Source of the DNA: Elstera litoralis
GTDB lineage: Bacteria > Pseudomonadota > Alphaproteobacteria > Elsterales > Elsteraceae
Length of the DNA stretch: 5,108 nucleotides
Assembly: GCF_000963705.1 (NCBI RefSeq)
Contig: NZ_LAJY01000219.1
Location: 1 to 5,108, forward strand
Direction of reading: 5' to 3'
Shown: piece after piece, positions 1-5,044 of the stretch
Layout: each line of letters begins with the position of its first letter
How positions within the stretch are numbered: position 1 is the first letter of the stretch
Translations under genes and position numbers: made by a program
Notes under the pieces: generated by a model
Told to the model about the DNA's origin: nothing
What the model saw: only the letters and a program-made list of their open reading frames with translations
The model's database searches: none

Positions 1-193
1 CCTCTAGACGAATTTGCGGCATCATCGCTCCAAACAGGAAAACTATATTCCGTTACGGTAGCCTACTCCTGCATGTGTTACTACTCCCCACGGTCGTGAA
101 TCCCGCACTGTCATGGCCTCTTCGCTTGCATTTTATCCGCATCTGACCAACCATCGCCGCAGCTTAGAGGCTTCGGAAAAGTAGGAGAAAAAC
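1..193. other. Upstream leader region without a recognisable gene
   Basis: This stretch is about 52% G+C, lower than the genes to its right. On the plus strand one frame stays open from the left edge to a stop at 97-99 and another to a stop at 144-146; neither translation resembles a protein I know and codon use is mixed. On the minus strand two adjacent ATG codons (25-23 and 22-20) sit just after a GGAG (31-28) and read off the left edge, so a divergent gene could begin here, but only about eight codons are visible. I see no convincing -35/-10 pair for the gene at 194, although its promoter must lie here or further left. Confidence 0.4.
183..187 (+). promoter_or_regulatory. Ribosome binding site of the DHH phosphoesterase gene
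   Basis: AGGAG lies six bases before the ATG at 194. It fixes this ATG as the start; the protein then begins a few residues before the first DHH-family motif, as expected. Confidence 0.75.
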
Positions 194-1141
194 ATGGCCG
201 ACGGGAAATATCGTCTGATTACCCGCAGTGATTTCGACGGGCTGGTCTGCGGCGCATTGCTGAAGGAACTGGACCTGATCGACGATGTTCTATTCGCCCA
301 TCCGAAGGATATGCAGGACGGCAAAGTGCCCGTGACGGACCGGGACATTATCTGCAACCTGCCCCATGTGCCGGGGGCCGCCCTGACCTTCGACCATCAT
401 TCGTCGGAACTGGAGCGCAAGGGCGAGCAAGACGCCGTGGTGATCGATCCCGATGCGCCTTCGGCCGCGCGCGTCGTCTGGCGGCACTATGGCGGGGCCG
501 ACCGCTTCGATGAAACGCTTGATGATATGATGTTCGCCGTCGACCGGGCCGATAGCGCCGACTGGACGTTGGATGAAGTGCTGGATGCCGAAAGCTGGAC
601 CCTGCTGTCCTTCATGATGGATAGCCGCACCGGCCTTGGCCGTTTTCGCGATTTCCGCATCTCCAACTATCAGCTCATGATGAAGCTGATGGAAATGCTG
701 CGCACAGGCCAGATCGACCCGATCATGGCCGACCCGGACGTGCAGGAGCGCGTTGCTATGTATCAATCGCAGCAGACGCAGTTCAAGCAGCAGTTGGAGC
801 GCGTCGGCCGCATCGAAGGCAATGTGGTGGTGCTGGACCTGCGCGAGGAAGACCAGATTTTCGCGGGCAATCGCTTCCTCATCTACGCGATGTACCCCTC
901 GTCGCTGATTTCGATGCATGTCATGTGGGGCCGCGATAAGCAGAATGTTGTGCTCGCCTGCGGCAAATCGATCTTTGACCGCACCTCGACGGTCAATATC
1001 GGCTCGCTGATGCTGCGTCATGGCGGCGGCGGCCATTCGGCGGCGGGCACCTGCCAGATCGCGCCGGAGACGGTAGAGGCCGTGATCGCCGAACTGCTGC
1101 CCGATATGCAGGCCTGCGAAGACGACGACGGCCAAGCGTAA
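194..1141 (+). CDS. DHH-family phosphoesterase (exopolyphosphatase-like)
   Basis: This is a 315-residue soluble, cytoplasmic protein of the DHH superfamily, metal-dependent phosphoesterases that include RecJ, the PPX1 exopolyphosphatase and nanoRNase/pAp phosphatase. Seen directly: the N-terminal SDFDG motif at residues 12-16 (metal-binding Asp13 and Asp15), the signature DHH at 67-69 within FDHHSSE, a VDRAD segment at 116-120 supplying a further acidic ligand, and the C-terminal DHHA1-type substrate loop HGGGGHSAAG at 276-285. The region between motif IV and the GGGGH loop is helical-looking and rich in Met and Gln. Where many DHH enzymes have the motif II aspartate, this protein has CNLP (Asn55). 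Length is normal for the two-domain family. The substrate cannot be read from the sequence: oligoribonucleotides, pAp, cyclic dinucleotide products or short polyphosphate are all possible. The next gene has its own promoter, so the two are not obviously one operon. Confidence 0.9.
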   Translation: MADGKYRLITRSDFDGLVCGALLKELDLIDDVLFAHPKDMQDGKVPVTDRDIICNLPHVPGAALTFDHHSSELERKGEQDAVVIDPDAPSAARVVWRHYGGADRFDETLDDMMFAVDRADSADWTLDEVLDAESWTLLSFMMDSRTGLGRFRDFRISNYQLMMKLMEMLRTGQIDPIMADPDVQERVAMYQSQQTQFKQQLERVGRIEGNVVVLDLREEDQIFAGNRFLIYAMYPSSLISMHVMWGRDKQNVVLACGKSIFDRTSTVNIGSLMLRHGGGGHSAAGTCQIAPETVEAVIAELLPDMQACEDDDGQA

Positions 1142-1147
1142 GGGGGG

Positions 1148-1185
1148 CAAGCGTAAAGCTGAATCAAACCAGCGCTTTTCGCTTG
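1148..1185 (+). terminator. Imperfect stem-loop after the DHH gene, possible weak terminator
   Basis: Arms CAAGCGTAAAGC (1148-1159) and GCTTTTCGCTTG (1174-1185) pair at 11 of 12 positions around a 14-base loop. It starts seven bases after the DHH stop codon. No U-tract follows, so intrinsic termination would be weak; it may instead protect the 3' end of the message. Its right arm overlaps the -35 element of the rpmB promoter. Confidence 0.4.
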
Positions 1186-1211
1186 ACGCTTAACCCGGCG
1201 CTGCCTATACA
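1183..1211 (+). promoter_or_regulatory. Sigma70-type promoter of rpmB
   Basis: TTGACG (1183-1188) is separated by exactly 17 bases from TATACA (1206-1211). These match the housekeeping -35 and -10 consensus at 5/6 and 4/6 positions with ideal spacing. A transcription start near 1218 would give a leader of roughly 75-80 bases before rpmB. Confidence 0.7.
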
Positions 1212-1223
1212 CGCCGTCTCTCA

Positions 1224-1259
1224 GACCGTTCCAAGGGCCTTCGGGTTGTTGGGACAGTC
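1224..1259 (+). promoter_or_regulatory. Hairpin in the 5' leader of rpmB
   Basis: GACCGTTCCAA (1224-1234) pairs with TTGGGACAGTC (1249-1259) with one mismatch (C1227/A1256) and one G-U pair, an 11-step stem. The apical loop contains CC-TTCG-GG (1238-1245), a UUCG tetraloop closed by C-G pairs. The hairpin would start only about six bases into the predicted transcript and end some 24 bases before the ribosome binding site. It could stabilise the mRNA or serve ribosomal-protein control; which of these cannot be read from one sequence. Confidence 0.5.
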
Positions 1260-1282
1260 GTTCAGGATTAACCGTTACACAT

Positions 1283-1288
1283 AGGGGA
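1283..1288 (+). promoter_or_regulatory. Ribosome binding site of rpmB
   Basis: AGGGGA lies seven bases before the ATG at 1296, a good Shine-Dalgarno match that supports this start. Confidence 0.65.
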
Positions 1289-1295
1289 TACGGTC

Positions 1296-1592
1296 ATGGC
1301 GAGACGGTGCGCCGTCACCGGCAAAGGTGTGCTCACTGGCAATAATGTCAGCCACGCCAACAATAAGTCGCGTCGGCGCTATCTGCCGAACCTCCAGGTT
1401 GCCTCGCTGACCAGCGACAGCCTGGGCCGGGTGGTGCGTCTGCGCCTGTCGACCAATGCCATCCGCTCGATCGAGCACGCAGGCGGCCTCGACGCCTATC
1501 TCGGCAAGGCCCGCTCGTCGGAACTCACCGGCGATGTGCTGCGCTTGAAGAAGCAGATCGATAAGGCGACCGCCGCTAAGGTTGCTGCCTAA
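1296..1592 (+). CDS. rpmB: 50S ribosomal protein L28 (bL28)
   Basis: This is a 98-residue basic protein, a component of the large ribosomal subunit. The N-terminus MARRCAVTGKGVLTGNNVSH, followed by ANNKSRRRYLPNLQ (21-34), is the diagnostic L28 core that binds 23S rRNA. The segment VRLRLSTNAIRSIEHAGGLDAYL (about 47-69) and the lysine-rich C-terminus match the longer form of L28 typical of alphaproteobacteria. Only one cysteine (Cys5) is present, so this is the zinc-independent form without the paired CxxC motifs. The gene has its own promoter, a structured leader and a strong terminator, so it is probably a monocistronic transcript. It is not followed here by rpmG, its partner in many other bacteria. 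Confidence 0.97.
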   Translation: MARRCAVTGKGVLTGNNVSHANNKSRRRYLPNLQVASLTSDSLGRVVRLRLSTNAIRSIEHAGGLDAYLGKARSSELTGDVLRLKKQIDKATAAKVAA

Positions 1593-1616
1593 GCGCGAAG
1601 GTCAGCTTCGGCTGTC

Positions 1617-1653
1617 AAAAAAACCCCGCAGGGCGTGCCCGGCGGGGTTTTTT
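1617..1653 (+). terminator. Rho-independent terminator of rpmB
   Basis: A run of A residues plus CCCCGC (1617-1629) pairs with GCGGGG plus six T (1642-1653). The 12-base interior contains a smaller GGG/CCC helix (1631-1633 with 1638-1640). It begins 25 bases after the rpmB stop. Because the stem is flanked by A-run and T-run it could work in both directions, but no minus-strand gene ends here. It separates rpmB from upp. Confidence 0.93.
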
Positions 1654-1658
1654 GTTGC

Positions 1659-1673
1659 GCGCCAATCTGGCGC
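1659..1673. repeat. Small inverted repeat between the rpmB terminator and upp
   Basis: GCGCCA (1659-1664) and TGGCGC (1668-1673) form a perfect six-base inverted repeat with a three-base spacer. It lies between the terminator and the upp start, where a upp promoter is expected, but I see no convincing -35/-10 pair. It could be a minor operator or chance in GC-rich DNA. Confidence 0.25.
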
Positions 1674-1716
1674 CCCTCGGAACAGGCCGCTAAGATGCCG
1701 CTGTTACCGTTCATCA

Positions 1717-1723
1717 GAGGGGG
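1717..1723 (+). promoter_or_regulatory. Ribosome binding site that fixes the GTG start of upp
   Basis: GAGGGGG ends five bases before GTG at 1729. The same frame is open upstream to an ATG at 1582 inside rpmB, but that start would translate through the terminator hairpin. This ribosome binding site therefore decides the start. Confidence 0.7.
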
Positions 1724-1728
1724 AAAGC

Positions 1729-2415
1729 GTGGCCAACGCTTCAGCACAGTCCGAAACCGATCCGCGCGAGCTGGAGTTTCCGAACCTGCGCGTGCTGAAG
1801 CACCCGCTGATCCAGCATAAGCTCTCGCATATGCGCGACGCCGTAACCTCGACCGTGCGGTTTCGGCAGTTGCTGCACGAAATCTCGCTGCTGATGGGCT
1901 ATGAGATCACCCGCGACCTGCCGCTGACCCTGGAGCGCATTACCACGCCGCTCGAAGACATGGATGCGCCGGTGATTGCGGGCAAGAAGGTGGCGGTGGT
2001 CTCGATCCTGCGCGCCGGGCTCGGCATGGTCGAAGGGCTGCTGGATCTGGTCCCCTCCGCCCGCCAGGGCCATATCGGCCTGTACCGCGACCCCGAAACC
2101 AAGAAGCCGGTGGAATATCTCATTCGCCTGCCCACCCCCGGCGGGCGCATGTTCATTCTGGCCGATCCGATGCTGGCGACGGGCAATTCCGCCGTTCATG
2201 CCGTCGATGTGCTGCTGAAGAATAATGTGCCGCGCGAGAATATTCGCTTCATGGCGCTGGTCGCCGTGCCGGAGGGGATGCGCGTCTTCAACGCCAACTA
2301 CCCCGACGTGCCGGTCTATGCCGCCGCCCTCGACAGCCACCTGAACGAACACGCCTATATCGTCCCCGGCCTCGGCGACGCGGGCGACCGGCTGTTCGGC
2401 ACCAAGGATCATTAG
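1729..2415 (+). CDS. upp: Uracil phosphoribosyltransferase
   Basis: This 228-residue cytoplasmic enzyme converts uracil and PRPP to UMP and pyrophosphate in pyrimidine salvage. Numbered from the GTG start, the landmarks are the KHPLIQHKLSHMRD segment (24-37), ILRAGLGM (93-100), the PRPP-binding loop ADPMLATGNSA (145-155), and the uracil-binding C-terminal region HAYIVPGLGDAGDRLFGT (208-225), which is close to identical across the family. The second glycine of the usual ATGGS loop is Asn153 here. The protein is about 20 residues longer than the E. coli enzyme, all in a polar N-terminal extension rich in Ser, Glu and Asp. The upstream terminator implies its own promoter between about 1654 and 1716. 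The gene downstream is convergent. No uraA permease is adjacent in this window. Confidence 0.97.
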   Translation: MANASAQSETDPRELEFPNLRVLKHPLIQHKLSHMRDAVTSTVRFRQLLHEISLLMGYEITRDLPLTLERITTPLEDMDAPVIAGKKVAVVSILRAGLGMVEGLLDLVPSARQGHIGLYRDPETKKPVEYLIRLPTPGGRMFILADPMLATGNSAVHAVDVLLKNNVPRENIRFMALVAVPEGMRVFNANYPDVPVYAAALDSHLNEHAYIVPGLGDAGDRLFGTKDH

Positions 2416-2602
2416 TCGGAGCGATTAAGCGGGGCTCTGCCCCCGATGCGCTTTGCGCGTCAAACGCGCGGAACCCCGCTCAAAGGGCGACGGCCCCTTG
2501 CGAATCCACGATCTCATCGCTCCCCATAGGGGAATTCGGATTAGGGGAATGGGATTGCCAAGGGGCAAGCCCCTTGGTTGGGGTGGAGGGGCAGCGCCCC
2601 TC
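2416..2602. repeat. Hairpin-rich spacer between convergent upp and MATE genes
   Basis: No gene is supported in these 187 bases. They hold a chain of GC-rich inverted repeats. AGCGGGG (2428-2434) pairs over distance with CCCCGCT (2474-2480). Inside that lie GGGGC/GCCCC (2431-2435 with 2439-2443), GCGC/GCGC (2448-2451 with 2455-2458) and GCGCGT/ACGCGC (2455-2460 with 2464-2469). Further right are TCCCC/GGGGA (2521-2525 with 2529-2533) and a nine-base direct repeat TAGGGGAAT (2527-2535 and 2542-2550). The composition resembles the dispersed GGGGCTCTGCCCC-type elements common at gene ends in Rhodospirillales; that comparison is from general knowledge, not a search. Confidence 0.6.
2558..2577. terminator. 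Perfect inverted repeat downstream of the MATE gene
   Basis: CCAAGGGGC (2558-2566) and GCCCCTTGG (2569-2577) are perfect nine-base arms around AA. It is the second hairpin after the minus-strand MATE stop and faces the end of upp. No U-tract follows on either strand, so factor-independent termination is not assured. Confidence 0.5.
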
Positions 2603-2603
2603 C
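2585..2603. terminator. Hairpin at the MATE stop codon
   Basis: GGAGGGGC (2585-2592) and GCCCCTCC (2596-2603) pair perfectly around a three-base loop. The right arm touches the last base of the MATE stop codon. With the next hairpin it probably ends or protects the minus-strand transcript. Confidence 0.5.
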
Positions 2604-4003
2604 TATATCCGCTGCGGAATCGCCCGCCCTTGGCCTTGCGTGAGCGCCCGGAAGCGCCAGACCATCAGGAAGGAGACCGTGGCGAGCCCCGTCGCAAGGC
2701 CGATCCAAACGCCGATCCCCTGCCAGCCGAGAAGAAAACCCAGCACATAGCTGGTCGTCAGCCCAACACCCCAATAGCCGAAAACGGCGAACAGCATGGG
2801 CACGCGGGTATCGGAGAGGCCGCGCAGGCTGGCGGTGCCGATCACCTGCATGCCGTCGAAAAGCTGGAACAGCGCCGCCACCGCCAAATAGGTTACGGCC
2901 AGCTCCAGAACCGCGACATTGGCCACCGCCTCGGCGTCCAAAAACTGCCGCGCCAGCGGATAGGGCACGAGCCAGAGGACGATTGCCGCCGAGCCCATGA
3001 CGGCAAGGCCCATGCCCTGCGCCACCCATCCCGCTTGCGCTGCCGCTGCGGGTTCGCCCCGCCCGACTGCCGCCGCAATCCGCACCGTCGCCGCTTGGGA
3101 AATACCCCAGGGCACCATGAAGGTCAGCGAGGCGAGGAGAATGGCGATCTGATGGGCGGCGAGCGCGTCCGTCCCCAACCAGCCCATCATCAGCCCGGCG
3201 ATGGCGAACAGCCCGACTTCCATCACCATCGTAATGGAGATCGGCAGGCCGAGGGTGAGCATCCGCCGCCACAAAACCGCCTCGGGCCGCCACGCGCCGC
3301 CCGTGCGCCACAGCGCCGCGAAAGGCGCTTGCGTGACGATATAGACCAGCATCGCGCCCACCATCAGCCAGCAGCCCGTTGCCGTGGCAATCCCTGCGCC
3401 GATGAGGCCGAAGGCCGGAATCCAGGGCAGGCCGATACTCTGCCCGCCGAAAACCAGCAGCAGATCGAGCCCCGCATTCACAACGAAGGCCCCCATCGTA
3501 AAGGCCAGTGACAGGTTGGCCTTGTGATAGGTGACGAGCAGATTGCGCACCACGGTCATCAGCAGCAGCGGCGGGATCGACCAACGCAGCGCATCGAGAT
3601 AATGCCCAGCCTCTTTGGCCAGCGCCGGGGCTTGCCCCAGCCACAGCAGCAGGGTTTCCGAGAAGCCGAGGATCAGCGCGATGCCGAGGCCGACGACGCT
3701 ATTCAGCCCCAAGCCTTGCCGCAAAATCCGGGCTTGCCCCGCCGTATCGCCCTCGCCCTGGGCTTGCGCCAGCATCGGCGCGGTGACGGTGGCGAGCCCC
3801 ATGCCGAAGAACCAGAAGAACACCCACAGCCCCTGGGCGAGCGCGGCCGCCGCCAGCGGCTCCTTCCCCAAATGGCCGATCACCAGCATATCGGTGAGGT
3901 TCATGCCCATTTGCAGCAATTGGCCGAGGGCGACCGGGGCCGCCAGCACCAGCATCGCCCAGCCTTCGGCGCGCCACGTTGCGGCGGAAAAAATCTTGGT
4001 CAT
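2603..4003 (-). CDS. MATE family efflux transporter, NorM type
   Basis: This is a 466-residue inner-membrane protein with about twelve hydrophobic segments in two similar halves, the fold of multidrug and toxic compound extrusion antiporters, which export cationic drugs in exchange for Na+ or H+. Landmarks are MNLTDMLVIGHLG in the first helix (34-46, with Asp38), LAAHQIAI (281-288) opening the second half, MEVGLF (261-266, Glu262), and LFDGMQVIGTASLRGLSDTR (381-400, Asp383). Asp38, Glu262 and Asp383 correspond to the acidic residues implicated in cation binding in Vibrio NorM (D36, E255, D371), which places it in the NorM branch. The ATG at 4003 is chosen over an upstream in-frame ATG at 4096 because the extension is polar, non-homologous and overlaps the ATPase gene. 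A weak GAGA ribosome site lies five bases upstream. The start overlaps the corrected stop of the ATPase gene as ATGA, implying translational coupling. The drug range is unknown. Confidence 0.93.
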   Translation of the reverse strand: MTKIFSAATWRAEGWAMLVLAAPVALGQLLQMGMNLTDMLVIGHLGKEPLAAAALAQGLWVFFWFFGMGLATVTAPMLAQAQGEGDTAGQARILRQGLGLNSVVGLGIALILGFSETLLLWLGQAPALAKEAGHYLDALRWSIPPLLLMTVVRNLLVTYHKANLSLAFTMGAFVVNAGLDLLLVFGGQSIGLPWIPAFGLIGAGIATATGCWLMVGAMLVYIVTQAPFAALWRTGGAWRPEAVLWRRMLTLGLPISITMVMEVGLFAIAGLMMGWLGTDALAAHQIAILLASLTFMVPWGISQAATVRIAAAVGRGEPAAAAQAGWVAQGMGLAVMGSAAIVLWLVPYPLARQFLDAEAVANVAVLELAVTYLAVAALFQLFDGMQVIGTASLRGLSDTRVPMLFAVFGYWGVGLTTSYVLGFLLGWQGIGVWIGLATGLATVSFLMVWRFRALTQGQGRAIPQRI

Positions 4004-4879
4004 GTCAGTCTCATTTCTATTCCCAAACGCCCGGCCAAATCTTGAATGAAGTGCCAGGCGGTGCGGCCCGAGCGCGCGCCGCGCGTAATCGCCCATTCCA
4101 ACGCTTCAGCCCGTAAACGTTCGGGCGGATGGCGCAGGCCGAAGTGCGCCGCATAGCCGTCGATCATCGCTAAGTACGTCTCCTGGTCGCAGGCGTGGAA
4201 CCCCAGCCACAGACCGAATCGATCCGAAAGCGAAACTTTTTTCTTCCACCGCTTCCCCGGCGTGAATCGCCGTCGAGCGCTCGTTCTCGATCATCTCGCG
4301 CGACAGGATGTGACGGCGGTTGGAGGTAGCGTAGAGCAGCACGTTTTCGGGCCGCCCTTCGATGCCGCCGTCGAGAATCGCTTTCAGCGACTTATAGGTC
4401 GAATCGCCCGCATCGAAGGAAAGATCGTCGCAGAACAGCAGGCAGCGCCGGGTTTGCGTGCGCAGAACCGACAGCAGCACGGGCAGCGACGGAATATCCT
4501 CGCGGTGAATTTCGATCAGCGCCAAACGCTGCGCCGGGTCGGCGGGGGCTGCGGCGTTGATCGCCGCGTGAACGGCTTTCACCAAACTGCTCTTGCCCAT
4601 GCCGCGCACGCCCCACAGCAGGGCATTATTGGCGGGTAGACCGCGCGCAAACCGTTCCGTATTCGCAACGAGCAAATCTTTCGACTGCTCGATGCCCTGC
4701 AGCAGCGTGATTTCCACCCGCGCCACCGAGGGCACCGGCTCCAGCCAACTGCGGTCGGCGTGCCACACGAACGCATCCGCCGCCGCCAGATCAATCGCCG
4801 GGTTGGCGGGCGGGGCCAGCCGCTCCAACGCGTCGGCGATTCGAGCTAGGTAATCGAGCAGGGCCGGATTTTCGGTCAT
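4000..4879 (-). CDS. DUF815-family AAA+ ATPase, interrupted by a one-base frameshift
   Basis: As written, the frame from ATG 4879 runs 257 codons to a TGA at 4108-4106, but its last 43 residues are unlike the family. Residues 1-214 are canonical: Walker A GVRGMGKSS (90-98), Walker B LLFCDDLSF (147-155), the sensor ATSNRRH (184-190) and REMIENERSTAI (194-205). Skipping one A in the run at 4242-4237, after Lys214, restores VSLSDRFGLWLGFHAC, then TYLAMIDGYAAHFGL, ARSGRTAWHFIQDLAGRL and a TGA at 4002-4000, for a total of 292 residues. That is the usual DUF815 length and C-terminus. DUF815 proteins are P-loop ATPases of unknown cellular role; no signal peptide or membrane segment is seen. A GGAGG (4894-4890) lies ten bases before the start. 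The gene precedes and, once corrected, overlaps the MATE gene. It may be a pseudogene, a sequencing error or a recoded gene. Confidence 0.88.
4237..4242 (-). other. Frameshift site: six-A run in the ATPase coding strand
   Basis: The coding strand reads GAA-GAA-AAA-A before GTTTCG. Five A instead of six would keep the DUF815 frame through to a stop that overlaps the next start codon. Restoring the frame needs a +1 shift, or loss of one A. Confidence 0.85.
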
Positions 4880-4889
4880 TGGGGCGTTT

Positions 4890-4894
4890 CCTCC
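4890..4894 (-). promoter_or_regulatory. Ribosome binding site of the ATPase gene
   Basis: The minus strand reads GGAGG, ten bases before the ATG at 4879. The spacing is slightly long but the match is strong and supports this start. Confidence 0.65.
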
Positions 4895-4943
4895 GATTAA
4901 AGAGGCGCAGTCAAGCGCTCTGGTGGGCGATTGTCCAGCGGCA

Positions 4944-4961
4944 ATATCCGAGGTCGGATAT
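4944..4961. promoter_or_regulatory. Perfect 18-bp palindrome, operator candidate
   Basis: ATATCCGA (4944-4951) and TCGGATAT (4954-4961) are perfect eight-base arms around GG. It lies about 65 bases upstream of the minus-strand ATPase start and about 84 bases upstream of the plus-strand ATG at 5045. The position and symmetry fit a dimeric regulator site; no regulator is identified. Confidence 0.45.
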
Positions 4962-4980
4962 GTTAGCGCATTGATCCGTA

Positions 4981-5001
4981 CGAAATTACTGAGTAATTTC
5001 G
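4981..5001. promoter_or_regulatory. Perfect 21-bp odd palindrome, operator candidate
   Basis: CGAAATTACT (4981-4990) and AGTAATTTCG (4992-5001) are perfect ten-base arms around a single G. A hairpin would be AT-rich and has no tract typical of a terminator, so a protein-binding operator is more likely. A weak plus-strand promoter overlaps it: TTGATC (4971-4976), 17 bases, then TAATTT (4994-4999). Binding there could block transcription to the right. Confidence 0.5.
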
Positions 5002-5032
5002 ATTTAAACGAGCGCCCAACGATATTCCATAT

Positions 5033-5039
5033 AAGAAGG
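5033..5039 (+). promoter_or_regulatory. Possible ribosome binding site for the edge ORF
   Basis: AAGAAGG lies five bases before the ATG at 5045, one mismatch from AAGGAGG. It is the main support for a gene starting there. Confidence 0.35.
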
Positions 5040-5044
5040 TTGTA

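Noticed and set aside
20..25. Divergent gene start at the left edge (minus strand, tandem ATG)
   Set aside because: Only about eight codons are visible and the GGAG spacing is short; too little to call a gene.
290..1150. Minus-strand 286-codon open frame opposite the DHH gene
   Set aside because: It is a His/Arg-rich antisense shadow of a gene with all expected DHH motifs.
1582..1728. Upstream extension of upp to an ATG at 1582
   Set aside because: It overlaps the end of rpmB and reads through the terminator, and the translation is not Upp-like. The GTG at 1729 has a strong ribosome site.
2416..2602. CRISPR-like array in the convergent spacer
   Set aside because: The repeats are short inverted repeats of differing sequence without regular spacing or unique spacers.
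2453..3511. Long plus-strand open frame (352 codons) opposite the MATE gene
   Set aside because: It is antisense to a clear MATE protein, has an extreme Arg/His/Pro/Gln composition typical of a shadow frame in GC-rich DNA, and starts inside the hairpin spacer.
2541..3644. Minus-strand 367-codon open frame overlapping the MATE gene
   Set aside because: It is an alternative frame of the MATE coding strand, rich in Gly, Arg and Ala, with no family resemblance.
3524..4045. Plus-strand open frames opposite the start of the MATE gene
   Set aside because: They are low-complexity Gln/Arg/His-rich or Ser/Pro-rich antisense translations without ribosome sites.
4004..4096. Upstream extension of the MATE gene to an ATG at 4096
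   Set aside because: These 31 codons overlap the restored C-terminus of the ATPase and are polar and unlike MATE N-termini. The ATG at 4003 begins the usual short lead into the first helix.
4237..4243. Programmed -1 frameshift heptamer (A-AAA-AAG type) in the ATPase gene
   Set aside because: The A-run plus G looks like it, but in the zero frame the codons are GAA-AAA-AGT, and restoring the family sequence needs +1, not -1.
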